Both the position numbers and the translations under genes were made by a program. Positions 7,163 to 16,377 of a stretch of DNA of 29,288 nt are shown here, in pieces. Source of the stretch: Anaerolineaceae bacterium UBA6086 (GTDB taxonomy: Bacteria; Chloroflexota; Anaerolineae; Anaerolineales; Anaerolineaceae); contig DIXG01000059.1 in assembly GCA_002436005.1 (NCBI GenBank), positions 1 to 29,288 of the forward strand, written 5' to 3'. Under the pieces are notes generated by a model that ran no database searches, was not told the DNA's origin, and saw nothing but the letters and a program-made list of their open reading frames with translations. Position 1 is the first letter of the stretch. The number at the start of each line of letters is the position of its first letter.

Positions 7163-7236
7163 TTTATCTTAATTATTTTGAAAATTCCTATATAATGAAA
7201 GTATAGTGCCTTTTCCCACCCCCAAAAGGAGAAATC
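7163..7236. promoter_or_regulatory. Divergent promoter region between SLOG and AAA-RyR genes
   Basis: These 74 AT-rich bases separate two divergent starts. TATAAT occurs on the plus strand around 7191-7196, some 40 bases before the AAA-RyR start, but no good -35 box is at the usual distance. AAGGAG (about 7226-7231) is the ribosome site for the rightward gene. No clear palindromic operator was found. Confidence 0.35.
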
Positions 7237-10008
7237 ATGGGCAAGAAGATCTTCTTGTTAAGCGACCAGGTCATCCACTGGAACATCCTGCCGGCACCAG
7301 GCCGCAAAAATGTCTACCTGGAGCAGTGGGGAAATCAGAGCGTGCAAAGGCTGATGGACGCCGTCAAAACCTACTTTACCGCAACTGGCGTAAGTATGGA
7401 CTGGTCTCTGCTTGATAACGGATTGGAAATTCAGGACCTGTCAGGGGCTAACCCCGCCAATGCCGCGCTCAATCATGTCTTTGCTATCTGGGGGCAATAC
7501 CTGGAAGGCAAAAACAAAGTTTGGCGCATTGGCGATATTGCCCATGTGGGACAAGCCGCAGATCGCCAGGTGGTAGAGCCAAAATTTGCCAACTTCTCCC
7601 AATCAGATCTGGCGATCATCCAGGATTGGGCGATGGGGGTGCGAGATTTAGCTGTCCCCGCTGGTGATGAACACTTGGCGGACCAATGGATGATTTACCG
7701 ACCCTACCCGCCTATCTTTACCGGCAATTTGTGGCGCTCCCTCCGGCACAGGCTTGGGCAAAAGGACGTCCTGGTGCTTGGTGCAAACGACCTGCGCACG
7801 CTGGATGTATCTATCAGTAAAGGCTTATCCTGGGAACAGACCTTGCAGGATCTCATCACAGAGATTTATTGCAAAGGCAATATCTCACTCCACCCCCTGC
7901 GAGAAGCGGCACAGGTGATCATATCTTTCGGCCACACCGGCACCTTACTCATCCGCAATTCAAACCAGACGAACGAACCAGCTCCGGACATTCAATTCTT
8001 CTTTGATGCCATGGGTGTTGAGGGCTATTGGGAGCTGGCACATGCTGGCTACCTGCCCGGCTCAATGGAGCTATTGCTGGTCCTGCTGGCAAAAGAGATT
8101 CTCTACCCGAAAAACCAAACAGGCGTCGATCTGATTCCCGCCATCCGTGCACACCTGTTCGCCAGCCGCACGCTTCACATGGCAGGTGCAGCCGTATCAG
8201 AGGGCTCTCTGCGCCTGGATTGCCTGCCGGGAGAGCTCGATAAGGTCTATGGAACAAAAGATACTTCGGAATTTTCGCCAGTGCAGTTGGAGTATGACCT
8301 TTTCAAATGTCTTTACCAGGAGAAACATGACCAACTCCCTGCCCTCACTAAATCTTGGTCCCTGCTGAGCAGAACAAAATGGGATTTTTATTCCCTGGCA
8401 AGAAAAATCGCATTGGTGGGACCGCTTAAAGCCTTACAAAGCCTGAATATTCCCATTGCACAATACAATCACCTGGTGACAGTTGACCGCAAGGAGATTG
8501 AATTCCTCCATCACTTGCAGTCGCTGTTCACGGAATATCTGCAAAAGAAAAACAGCCAACCGCTCTCCATTGCAGTGTTTGGCTCACCAGGCTCAGGCAA
8601 GTCCTTCAGCATCAAACAGCTTGCAAAATCGCTGGGCTTGCCAGAATTTGAAATTCAACCCATCACATTCAACCTGTCCCAATTCAATGTTGACCATCCA
8701 TCAGATCTTTACCAGGCCTTTCATGCGGTGCGGGATATTTCCCTATCCGGTAAAATGCCGCTTGTTTTCTGGGATGAATTTGACAGCAATTCCCTGGCAT
8801 GGCTGCGTTACTTCCTGGCGCCAATGGAAGATGGCGAATTCCAGGAAGGGCAGCTGACCCACTTTATCGGTCAGTCGATCTTTGTATTCGCCGGCGGCAC
8901 CTGTTCAACCATGGAAGAATTTGAAGTAAAAGCCAAGCAGGCTGTGCTGGAAAAAGGCCCCGATTTCATCAGCCGGATCAAAGGGTTTATCAACGTCATG
9001 GGGCCAAACCCTGTGATCGCCATTGGGCAGGGAATGCCGGCAAAGGCTGAGCTGCAGGATGAAACGGCTCAGTTCATCGAAGCCAAAAATGCGGATCCCG
9101 AATACATCATCCGGCGTGCGATCCTGCTGAATAGCCTGCTCAACATCGGACACAGGAACCTCTTTGTGGATGGCAAACTCCAGATTGACGATGGTGTATT
9201 GAATGCATTTCTGCTGGTGCCTAAATACAAACATGGATCCCGCTCGATGCAGACCGTGTTCAAAATCAGCCAGTTGTATGGCAAAACCAAGTTCAACCGG
9301 TCGGATCTGCCCCCGGCATCTCAGATGGATCTGCATGTGGATGGCGAAATGTTTTATGACCTGCTTTCGCAGCATCCAAAACATTTTGACGGCGGTGAAG
9401 CTTTCTATCATCTCGTGAACGACATTGACCTGGATGAGCGGATCATTGAAAAGATCGCGGCAGGCATCCACGCCATCTACACACTGGTTTATGAATTAGG
9501 GAAATCTGATGACCCACTATCGATCACAAAGGATGAATTCATCCCGTTTTTTGAAAAAATGCAGACTCTCCCGGATGGACTGCCGCATGACGAAATCTCT
9601 CAAAACTATCATAACGCCCGCAAAATCCCTGAAAAGTTAGCGGCTGTGGGCTATTCCATTGTGCCCCTGGAATCAAAGGAGCCAACCGGAACGCTGACGG
9701 ATGAGGCTTTTGAAAAAGTCAGCCGCCTGGAACACATCCGCTGGGTCAGGCACTACATCGACAACGGCTGGTGCTACGCACCCATCAAAAACAAAGCCCT
9801 TAAGCAGCATAATGCCCTGGTTGCCTGGGATGAGGTAGAACGAGAAGACCTGAAGGCAATTTATGGCGAGAGTTACACACGGAAAATGGGCAACGGCCAG
9901 GGAGAAGTGCTGAATGACCGCTACCGCAACTTGGACCGGGTCATCACCATGGCGATCCCGTGGATCTTGGAAAGTGTTGGTTACAAGATGGTGAGGAGCA
10001 CAAATTAA
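7237..10008 (+). CDS. AAA ATPase with C-terminal RyR repeats
   Basis: A 923-residue multidomain protein. Residues 1-430 have no motif I can name with confidence; VLVLGANDLRTLDVSISKGL followed by VIISFGHTGTLLI faintly suggests a ribokinase-like fold. A P-loop ATPase follows: Walker A FGSPGSGKS (about 448-456), Walker B LVFWDEFDS (about 508-516), a sensor-like FAGGTC, and SRIKGF as a possible arginine finger. The C-terminus has a half repeat (about 785-811, ending LAAVGYSIVP) and then a fuller RyR-type repeat from about 827, RLEHIRWVRHYIDNGWCYAP, ending near SVGYKMV, with an insertion of about 20 residues. RyR repeats occur in ryanodine receptors and in bacterial proteins of unknown function. 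AAGGAG precedes the ATG. Likely cytosolic ligand-controlled ATPase (inference). Confidence 0.75.
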   Translation: MGKKIFLLSDQVIHWNILPAPGRKNVYLEQWGNQSVQRLMDAVKTYFTATGVSMDWSLLDNGLEIQDLSGANPANAALNHVFAIWGQYLEGKNKVWRIGDIAHVGQAADRQVVEPKFANFSQSDLAIIQDWAMGVRDLAVPAGDEHLADQWMIYRPYPPIFTGNLWRSLRHRLGQKDVLVLGANDLRTLDVSISKGLSWEQTLQDLITEIYCKGNISLHPLREAAQVIISFGHTGTLLIRNSNQTNEPAPDIQFFFDAMGVEGYWELAHAGYLPGSMELLLVLLAKEILYPKNQTGVDLIPAIRAHLFASRTLHMAGAAVSEGSLRLDCLPGELDKVYGTKDTSEFSPVQLEYDLFKCLYQEKHDQLPALTKSWSLLSRTKWDFYSLARKIALVGPLKALQSLNIPIAQYNHLVTVDRKEIEFLHHLQSLFTEYLQKKNSQPLSIAVFGSPGSGKSFSIKQLAKSLGLPEFEIQPITFNLSQFNVDHPSDLYQAFHAVRDISLSGKMPLVFWDEFDSNSLAWLRYFLAPMEDGEFQEGQLTHFIGQSIFVFAGGTCSTMEEFEVKAKQAVLEKGPDFISRIKGFINVMGPNPVIAIGQGMPAKAELQDETAQFIEAKNADPEYIIRRAILLNSLLNIGHRNLFVDGKLQIDDGVLNAFLLVPKYKHGSRSMQTVFKISQLYGKTKFNRSDLPPASQMDLHVDGEMFYDLLSQHPKHFDGGEAFYHLVNDIDLDERIIEKIAAGIHAIYTLVYELGKSDDPLSITKDEFIPFFEKMQTLPDGLPHDEISQNYHNARKIPEKLAAVGYSIVPLESKEPTGTLTDEAFEKVSRLEHIRWVRHYIDNGWCYAPIKNKALKQHNALVAWDEVEREDLKAIYGESYTRKMGNGQGEVLNDRYRNLDRVITMAIPWILESVGYKMVRSTN

Positions 10009-10093
10009 TGATCGAGTTTTCCCATAAAATTCGATCTTAATGTGTTTCTCCTGCATGGTGGAATTGAATACCGAGTCTTTAGGAAGGTGAAAA

Positions 10094-10843
10094 ATGAAAT
10101 CATTTTTTGAAGATTACGGTCCGCTGGCACTACTCATCGTCCTTCCGGTCAGTATGGTCATGTGCTTGCTGCAATATCTCATCAAGCCCAAGAGCTTACT
10201 CCTCCTGATCATTGCCTTATTGCTGAGCGGTTTGATTATATTGAAAGTCAGCCTTGAAGCGATGGCATATAAACAGCTGCGAAATCTGACCTCAGGTGGC
10301 GGAGTGTTGCTCGGCGCAGCCCTGGTTATTTGGGCGGGATTCCTGATCTTCAAGCCTACAAGCCAAATATCGACCAAAACAAGGATGTCCTTCGAAACCC
10401 GCAGCAAAGTCGTTGACGCTGAAGAAATCAGCGTTTCACTGGATATATCGCCAACAAGGTACACACCAGGCGAAAGAGGAAAGATCAGCATCCAGGTTCA
10501 GAACAACAGCCAGTATGAATTGATCCTGGATTCCGTCATGTTTGAAACCAAGAATAAATTCTATGACGGATTTGTGGTCGATTATAAAAGTGCCAATCCG
10601 CCAATCAGCGAGCGCAAGAACAAATTAGGTGTCAGCATCGCCCTGTTCTTCGGAGAGGAGCAAACCCATATCCCGCCAGGAGAGATGGCTGAATTCGAGG
10701 TTGAAATTGTGGCTAATGAACCTGGTGATTACACCGATACTTACTATGCCGTCCAGGTAGTGGGTTTAAATTCAAAAGCCACACCCAAGAAGATCCCCGA
10801 AGCCACTGAAACGTTTTTTCTCGTGATCCTAGCAGAGGAATAA
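10094..10843 (+). CDS. Membrane-anchored beta-domain protein, unknown function
   Basis: A 249-residue protein with three hydrophobic helices (about 11-30, 34-52 and 70-87) followed by a soluble domain of about 150 residues rich in beta strands. That part (SVSLDISPTRYTPGERGKIS, then SIQVQNNSQYELILDSVMFE) resembles the opening of CARDB/immunoglobulin-like surface modules, and VEIVANEPGDYTDTYYAVQV fits the closing strands. No catalytic motif is seen. AGGAAGG lies 7 bases before the ATG, and the gene starts 85 bases after the AAA-RyR gene on the same strand, so they may be co-transcribed and work together at the membrane. I do not recognise a named family. Confidence 0.7.
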   Translation: MKSFFEDYGPLALLIVLPVSMVMCLLQYLIKPKSLLLLIIALLLSGLIILKVSLEAMAYKQLRNLTSGGGVLLGAALVIWAGFLIFKPTSQISTKTRMSFETRSKVVDAEEISVSLDISPTRYTPGERGKISIQVQNNSQYELILDSVMFETKNKFYDGFVVDYKSANPPISERKNKLGVSIALFFGEEQTHIPPGEMAEFEVEIVANEPGDYTDTYYAVQVVGLNSKATPKKIPEATETFFLVILAEE

Positions 10844-10983
10844 TGTGAGGCTGCCGACAATGGCACACATCAACTATGATGTTTTAGACAAACTCAGTCA
10901 GAGATCAACCGCCATCCTTATCACAAATCCCTTCCCTAAATTTCCCTTAAGGTTTTCTTTGATTGAGAATCGCAACGCCTAAA

Positions 10984-11136
10984 GTAAACCAAAATTTATT
11001 TGACGATCTCTATAACAGCAAGGTCGATGGCGGTGAACTTTTCTCGTTTCACGGCAGGGAATAGCAACTGGGTGTTGGTGATATTTATCTGCTGCCTGAG
11101 GAAAGTAAAGCCATCATTAAGCACCATGATGAATAA
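10984..11136 (+). pseudogene. Decayed C-terminal fragment of a paralogue of the 18368 gene
   Basis: This frame, interrupted by TAG at 11062, reads LFDDLYN, then VDGGELFSFHGRE, stop, and DIYLLPEE. The intact protein at 18368-18997 ends with IFDWEIDYGELFWFKGR and NNFLLPEE at matching spacing. There is no start codon or ribosome site and the rest of the gene is missing. It occupies part of the 631-base gap between 10843 and 11475. Similarity is over about 40 residues and was judged by eye, hence modest confidence. Confidence 0.5.
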
Positions 11137-11194
11137 TCAAATTTCCTTATCTTTTTTGACACACATACCTCAACGCAATCTTTACAAAATAAAC

Positions 11195-11224
11195 TTGACA
11201 AAATTTTATTATTCCTCTTAAAAT
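11195..11224 (+). promoter_or_regulatory. Strong sigma70-type promoter
   Basis: A perfect TTGACA (11195-11200), an 18-base spacer and TAAAAT (11219-11224). Transcription would start near 11231, about 245 bases before the HEAT-repeat gene, leaving a long leader that contains two hairpins. It may drive the HEAT and STAND-WD40 genes or a separate small RNA. Confidence 0.6.
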
Positions 11225-11270
11225 AGAATTAAGTACGAAGACTACAGGGTATCAAAAGCATAAGCTCAGA

Positions 11271-11296
11271 AAAACCGTTGTAAAAATAACGGTTTT
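11271..11296 (+). terminator. Hairpin with 3' TTTT in the leader (attenuator or small-RNA terminator)
   Basis: AAAACCGTT (11271-11279), an 8-base loop and AACGGTTTT (11288-11296) form a perfect 9-pair stem ending in U residues, only about 40 bases after the predicted transcription start. A second inverted repeat, ATTTGAG / CTCAAAT, lies at 11358-11379. The arrangement suits premature termination or a short RNA of about 65 bases. The U tract is short and A-rich, so termination strength is uncertain. Confidence 0.4.
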
Positions 11297-11474
11297 AATG
11301 TGTGCAAAACCGCTTATGCATCTTTATCAACCTTGTCAGGGTCAATAAAACCTAAATATTTGAGAATAACCTCTCAAATTACCGCCCCACTAAACCCGAA
11401 CAATACAAATTACGAAAGGAGTTGTGCAGTAATCCATCCGACCTAATAGTGATGGTGACCTGTGGTATCAAATC

Positions 11475-11816
11475 ATGAGTATTTTTAAGAAATCACAAAA
11501 AAATCCAGGGAAAACACCGAAAATTGATGATATGGTAGCAAATAGAGATTATAAGGGTTTAACCAAGCTGTTGAATGATAAGGACAATGAGATAATGCGG
11601 TGCGCTGCGGTGATGGGATTGGCGAAAATTGGAGATACAAAGGCAGTCAAAGCCCTCAGCACAGCCCTGCTTGACCGTGCGCAGATTGTGAGATTTACCG
11701 CAGGTCACGAATTGATGAAAATTGACCCAACTCGCTCAGCAATGATTATCAAGTCAGTGTTTAAAGAGGGCGAATACCGTATGTTTGAGTTATTTTGCCA
11801 AGAATTAGACCGGTAA
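11475..11816 (+). CDS. Small HEAT-repeat protein
   Basis: A 113-residue protein with a basic leader (MSIFKKSQKNPGKTPK) and two to three HEAT-type helix pairs: DYKGLTKLLNDKDNEIMRCA, then VMGLAKIGDTKAVKALSTAL, then AQIVRFTAGHELMKI. The IGD turn followed by AVKAL is typical of PBS-lyase-type HEAT repeats. Such proteins are protein-binding scaffolds without catalysis. No strong ribosome site precedes the ATG, and a stop lies 14 codons upstream in frame, so this is the only good start. It lies 84 bases before the STAND-WD40 gene and is probably co-transcribed, perhaps as a partner or adaptor. Confidence 0.7.
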   Translation: MSIFKKSQKNPGKTPKIDDMVANRDYKGLTKLLNDKDNEIMRCAAVMGLAKIGDTKAVKALSTALLDRAQIVRFTAGHELMKIDPTRSAMIIKSVFKEGEYRMFELFCQELDR

Positions 11817-11900
11817 ATCAATCACTGATCTAATTCAAAACAAGGAAGAATAGATCACGCATCAAAGCTAATCATCTAATTATTAGAAGGAGCGCTTTCC

Positions 11901-14900
11901 TTGGCTGATCAATGGGAAAAAGTTCACGTTTTTATCAGCAGCACATTCAACGATATGCACGCCGAGCGGGATTACCTGGTCAAGCGGGTCTTTCCTGAAT
12001 TGCAGGATTGGTGCGAGAAGCGAAAACTGCGCCTCATAGAAGTAGATTTGCGTTGGGGTGTCACCGAAGAGGACGCCACCCGCAATATCAACGTCGTGCG
12101 CACCTGCCTGAAGCGCATTGATGACTGTCGCCCCTTCTTTATTTGCTTGTTGGGTCAGCGCTACGGTTGGATCCCTGGCAAAAGCGATGTTTCCGAAAAA
12201 ACGTTAGAGGACTTCCCTCGCCTGGAGTCCTCACTGGAAAAGATGATTTCCATCACCGAGATGGAGATTCTCCACGCCATTGTTCAACCCTACAACGAAC
12301 CCAAACCGCAAATTGGCAATGATGAGCACACACAGCATGCCTTCTTCTATTTGCGTGATGACGATTATCTGAAGGATTTGCCTGATTCGCCGGCGAAATT
12401 AAAGAAAATCTATGCAGATGCTGACAAGAGCCGCGAGTTGAAACGACTCAAAGAAGAAATCATCAGCGCAACGGGCAGACCTGCCCGCAGGTATCACACC
12501 CGTTGGGATCATGACAGCCAAACGCCGGAATTAACCCTGCCTCTGCAGTGTCCTGCCCTGCTGGAAGAAAATGTAGCCTACTGGCAAAGTGACTGGCAGA
12601 ACGCTCTTAAACTTGCTGAACCGATCTCTGGACGCGAAGTGCCCGTCGAGCTGACGTTGGACGCCGCTGCTTATAACGAAAGGCTGACCCAGGGACGCCT
12701 GACCGATTTTATGATAGATGGCAGACCGCTGCACGAAGTAGTGTTGGAAGATCTGAAGGCTGCCATCTCTCAGCGGTATCCCACCCATCGCGAAGTTCGG
12801 CAGGCAACCGACCTGCAAGAAGAACTGGATCAGCACGAGGTTTTCCTTTTCAATAACAGCGAGGGCTTCATTGAACGGGGTAACGATTTTGAAGAACTGG
12901 ATGCCTATCTTGATGGAAAGAGTCGGGATTTATTTGTACTGACGGCGGATGGCGGCATTGGTAAGTCCATGCTCCTGGCAAAATGGGTTGACCGCTGTCG
13001 GAAGGATCCGACACGAGCCCGCACTGCAACCTTTCACACCCGTTTCATTGGTCAATCCGACCGCTCTAACACAGTCAGCGGTTTGCTCTATTACTTGCTG
13101 AAAGAATTGCAGGAGAACACCCATAAAATCTCATCCCAGGAGATCCCGGTTGACCCCTCTGCGCTGCGGCTTTACTGGCGTGAACAGCTGCAAAGCCTTA
13201 CCAGCCAGGGCAAAACCGTTTTTGTGATCGATGCGATTAATGAATTTGAAACAGGGCTTTCTGACCTATCCTGGATTCCCCTGGCAGGCTTACCTGAAAA
13301 TGTGAAATTTATCATCAGCTTTCGTACAGGTGAGGACAAAGCCAACGATCTATATCAAAAATATGCAAAAAACAACAACATCACGCTCTCTCATGTTGTT
13401 CCCTTTGATGACCCACAGGATCGGCGATTGCTGGTCGAAGATTATCTCTCCAACTATCTAAAAGAACTTGACAGCCAGCATATTGAGCAGCTGATATCGG
13501 CAGAGGGCGCCAACAACCCCCTGTTCCTGAAGGTGGTGCTATCTGAATTACGCGTCTTCGGTGCCTTTGCCCAGCTGACAGCCATAATCAAAAATGATTT
13601 TGGCACGCATCCCGAGAGCGCATTCATGGCGCTCCTCCAAAGGCTGGAAAAGGACCCGGTTTATTCACAAGTCCCGCCGGAGGACAGCATCCCCCTCTTT
13701 TTTGGGCTTCTGCTTCATGCCCGTCATGGACTGACCGCTATTGAATTGACAACATTGCTGCAGAAAAACCTGCCCGACATGTCCTATGATTGGCACGAGG
13801 TGTATGAGAGCGTTCAGCTGATCCTCAGGCAGGTGAAGTCCTTCATCGGTCGCCGGGAGGGACGCTATTACCTGTTCTTTGAAAGTTTCCAAAATGCAGT
13901 TCGTGATCGCTACGTCCGCGGCACCAGCGGTGAACCCAAATTTGTGCTTTCTGCTAAAACGTGGCATCAGCTGTTGGCTGACTTTTTCGCAGAGCAGCCG
14001 CTCTACTATATGGTGGATGTGGGAAAAGCTGCCAACAGGCGCAAACTGGCTGAATTGCCTTTTCAACAAGCACACGCCAACGCCTGGGAGGGTCTGCGAG
14101 CCACGCTCACAGACTTCAACTTCATCTCAGCAAAAATGCAGATCGGCTGGCTCGAAAACCTGATGCAGGATTATGAGATCGCCATGACGGAGGAATATCC
14201 GGAGCGCGATCTCTCCCTCGTGCAGGATGCGATCCAGATGAGTGTGCATGTGATTCAGAAAGACCCGGCGCAAACCACCAGCCAGCTGATCGGGCGTTTA
14301 TTTTCCACCGAGCATCAATCCATCAGAAAACTCATCGAACAATGCATAGCCTGGGATGAGCAGCCCTGGCTGAGACCGATCATTTCTGCGCTCGGGGAAA
14401 GCGGAACAGCGCTCAAACGCACGATCAGCGGTTTCCCCCATGCCATCTTAGCCATGACGCATGATCAGCAGCTCAACCAGCTGATTGTAAGCTGCGCAGA
14501 CCACAGCCTGAGCACCTGGGATCTGGAACATTTCGAGATGCTTGAAACCGTGACCTTACCGCAAAATGTCGACGCGACGATTGATTCACAATTGGATCTC
14601 CATGCAGCAATGCGCATTTCAGGCATGGAAGGCGGCCTGGCAGATATCTCCAAGCAAACCTACTTTGGCGCAGCCGCGATTGTCGTGATTCCAAATACGC
14701 CTCATGTGCTGCTGAATATCATTCGGGATATGTCCTTGTGGATCTGGGACCGAGAAAAAAGGCAGCGAGTCAGTCTCCTGCGCGGTCACCGGGGGATGGT
14801 CATTGCCGCCAAAGTCACCAGTGACGGACGCTATGCCCTCTCTTCAAGCTCCGATGCCACCATCAGGATCTGGGACATCCGCCAGAAAAAGGCAGTGATT

Positions 14901-16370
14901 TCTCCCAAATTCACGCTGGCCAAACACACTAACTGGGTCACCTGCCTGGCAATCACTGAGGACAACCGTTTCGTCGTCTCAGGCAGTACTGACAAGACCA
15001 TCCGCATCTGGGAGATTGAAACGGGCAAACATGTCCGCAGCATCAACACTGGTGACCCCGTCGGCATTGTCACGGTCACACCGGATAATCAATACATCGT
15101 CTCAGCAACCCCCGACGGGAAAGTGTTTGTATGGGAGTTTGAACCGAAAGCAAAGGGGCTTAAGGCATTGATGGGCTCAGGGAAAGTCTATGAGTTAATC
15201 GGGCTTCAGAGCTACCCCATCGCAATCCTACCGATTGGGGAACAAAAGATTCTTACCGCCGGTAGCAAAGAAGGTCTGCAGGTGTGGGATCTTGAGACAG
15301 GAAAAAAGGTGACTGACCTGGCAAATGATATTAAAAGCACCAATGTAATGCTTTCTGCTGTGCTGAATCCCGTCAATAAAATGGTGCTGGAAGGCGGCAC
15401 AAACCGCGTGGTCAAACTCTTCAATTACGACCTCACCTTTGCGCCGCCGCAAGCGTTAAAGCACCCTGGTTTCAGCCGCTGTGTGGCTGTCTCACCCGAT
15501 GGTCGCTATTCAATCTCAGGCACTGTGGATGGTGAAATTCATGTCTGGGATATTCAGAACCAAACCCTTAAACATGAACTGAAAGGTCATACCGACATCA
15601 TCCGAGATGTGGCTCTCAGCCGGGATGGAAAACGATTAATCTCTGGCGGCCACGACAAAACTGTGAGAGTTTGGGATTGGATGTCCGGGGATTCTGTAGC
15701 TGTATTCAAAGAGGATGCCCTGGCGGTTTATTCTGTTGGCATCTCCGATGATGGCCATAATGCCATTTCGGGTGGTGAAGGCCAGGTCCTCAGAGTATGG
15801 GACATCGAACAAAAGAAGCCAATCCGAGAAATTCCTAATAACAATTACATCAGCGCAGTAGGGCTGACAGGAGATGGAGAAAGCGCTATTTCTGCAATAA
15901 TGGATGGCACTGTGCGAATCAACAGGTCGCTCAATCAAGGTATGGCAGAACTGCTGTTTTCCATGCTGGGTTCAAATACCTCTTCACAATCAAGCAATGT
16001 GATTAAGTATGAGGGCATTATAAATGCATTTTCAGTTTCTCGTGATGGTAAAAAAGCAGTGTCTGGTGATCGCGATGGCAAATTTGTCTTGTGGGATTTA
16101 GAAAATAACACCTTTGAGATTTTGTGCAATGAGCCATTAGCGGTTTGGGGAGTTGCCTTTGTTTATGACCACCCGGATTGGTGCTACTGCAGTCGCGGCA
16201 CCTTATTGGAATTATGGAATATCCCCCAGAAACGGGTTCAAGCACAGTTTACTGCAGACGCAGTCATCCATGATTGCGCGGTTAATCACGCCGGTGACCT
16301 GGTTGTCAGCAATGACATCTATGGGACCCTGTATATTCACAAATTGATGGCTTATGATTTGAAAGGATAA
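11901..16370 (+). CDS. DUF4062-STAND NTPase with WD40 propellers
   Basis: A 1489-residue signalling ATPase. Residues 5-105 form a DUF4062 domain (VFISSTFNDMHAERDYL, IEVDLRWGVTEED, FICLLGQRYGW). A NACHT/STAND-type NTPase follows with Walker A ADGGIGKS (about 349-356) and Walker B TVFVIDAINEFE (about 440-451). From about residue 850 to the end there are around 12-14 WD40 units with repeated SGS.D.TIRIWD-type endings, enough for two propellers. The layout resembles eukaryotic TEP1/NWD1-like proteins. STAND ATPases act as switches that oligomerise on ligand sensing by the C-terminal repeats. The start is TTG, chosen for AAGGAG 8 bases upstream and the conserved domain beginning at once. The stop is followed 7 bases later by a membrane-protein gene. 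Confidence 0.9.
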   Translation: MADQWEKVHVFISSTFNDMHAERDYLVKRVFPELQDWCEKRKLRLIEVDLRWGVTEEDATRNINVVRTCLKRIDDCRPFFICLLGQRYGWIPGKSDVSEKTLEDFPRLESSLEKMISITEMEILHAIVQPYNEPKPQIGNDEHTQHAFFYLRDDDYLKDLPDSPAKLKKIYADADKSRELKRLKEEIISATGRPARRYHTRWDHDSQTPELTLPLQCPALLEENVAYWQSDWQNALKLAEPISGREVPVELTLDAAAYNERLTQGRLTDFMIDGRPLHEVVLEDLKAAISQRYPTHREVRQATDLQEELDQHEVFLFNNSEGFIERGNDFEELDAYLDGKSRDLFVLTADGGIGKSMLLAKWVDRCRKDPTRARTATFHTRFIGQSDRSNTVSGLLYYLLKELQENTHKISSQEIPVDPSALRLYWREQLQSLTSQGKTVFVIDAINEFETGLSDLSWIPLAGLPENVKFIISFRTGEDKANDLYQKYAKNNNITLSHVVPFDDPQDRRLLVEDYLSNYLKELDSQHIEQLISAEGANNPLFLKVVLSELRVFGAFAQLTAIIKNDFGTHPESAFMALLQRLEKDPVYSQVPPEDSIPLFFGLLLHARHGLTAIELTTLLQKNLPDMSYDWHEVYESVQLILRQVKSFIGRREGRYYLFFESFQNAVRDRYVRGTSGEPKFVLSAKTWHQLLADFFAEQPLYYMVDVGKAANRRKLAELPFQQAHANAWEGLRATLTDFNFISAKMQIGWLENLMQDYEIAMTEEYPERDLSLVQDAIQMSVHVIQKDPAQTTSQLIGRLFSTEHQSIRKLIEQCIAWDEQPWLRPIISALGESGTALKRTISGFPHAILAMTHDQQLNQLIVSCADHSLSTWDLEHFEMLETVTLPQNVDATIDSQLDLHAAMRISGMEGGLADISKQTYFGAAAIVVIPNTPHVLLNIIRDMSLWIWDREKRQRVSLLRGHRGMVIAAKVTSDGRYALSSSSDATIRIWDIRQKKAVISPKFTLAKHTNWVTCLAITEDNRFVVSGSTDKTIRIWEIETGKHVRSINTGDPVGIVTVTPDNQYIVSATPDGKVFVWEFEPKAKGLKALMGSGKVYELIGLQSYPIAILPIGEQKILTAGSKEGLQVWDLETGKKVTDLANDIKSTNVMLSAVLNPVNKMVLEGGTNRVVKLFNYDLTFAPPQALKHPGFSRCVAVSPDGRYSISGTVDGEIHVWDIQNQTLKHELKGHTDIIRDVALSRDGKRLISGGHDKTVRVWDWMSGDSVAVFKEDALAVYSVGISDDGHNAISGGEGQVLRVWDIEQKKPIREIPNNNYISAVGLTGDGESAISAIMDGTVRINRSLNQGMAELLFSMLGSNTSSQSSNVIKYEGIINAFSVSRDGKKAVSGDRDGKFVLWDLENNTFEILCNEPLAVWGVAFVYDHPDWCYCSRGTLLELWNIPQKRVQAQFTADAVIHDCAVNHAGDLVVSNDIYGTLYIHKLMAYDLKG

Positions 16371-16377
16371 ATGCATT

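Noticed and set aside
8905..9471. 188-codon antisense frame inside the AAA-RyR gene
   Set aside because: It is a mirror of the coding frame's codon use, without a start signal or domain.
10860..10982. 40-codon open frame beginning MAHINYDVLDKL after the 10094 gene
   Set aside because: A weak GAGG lies upstream, but the frame is short, has no recognisable pattern and leads into the decayed paralogue fragment; it may be part of the same degenerate stretch.
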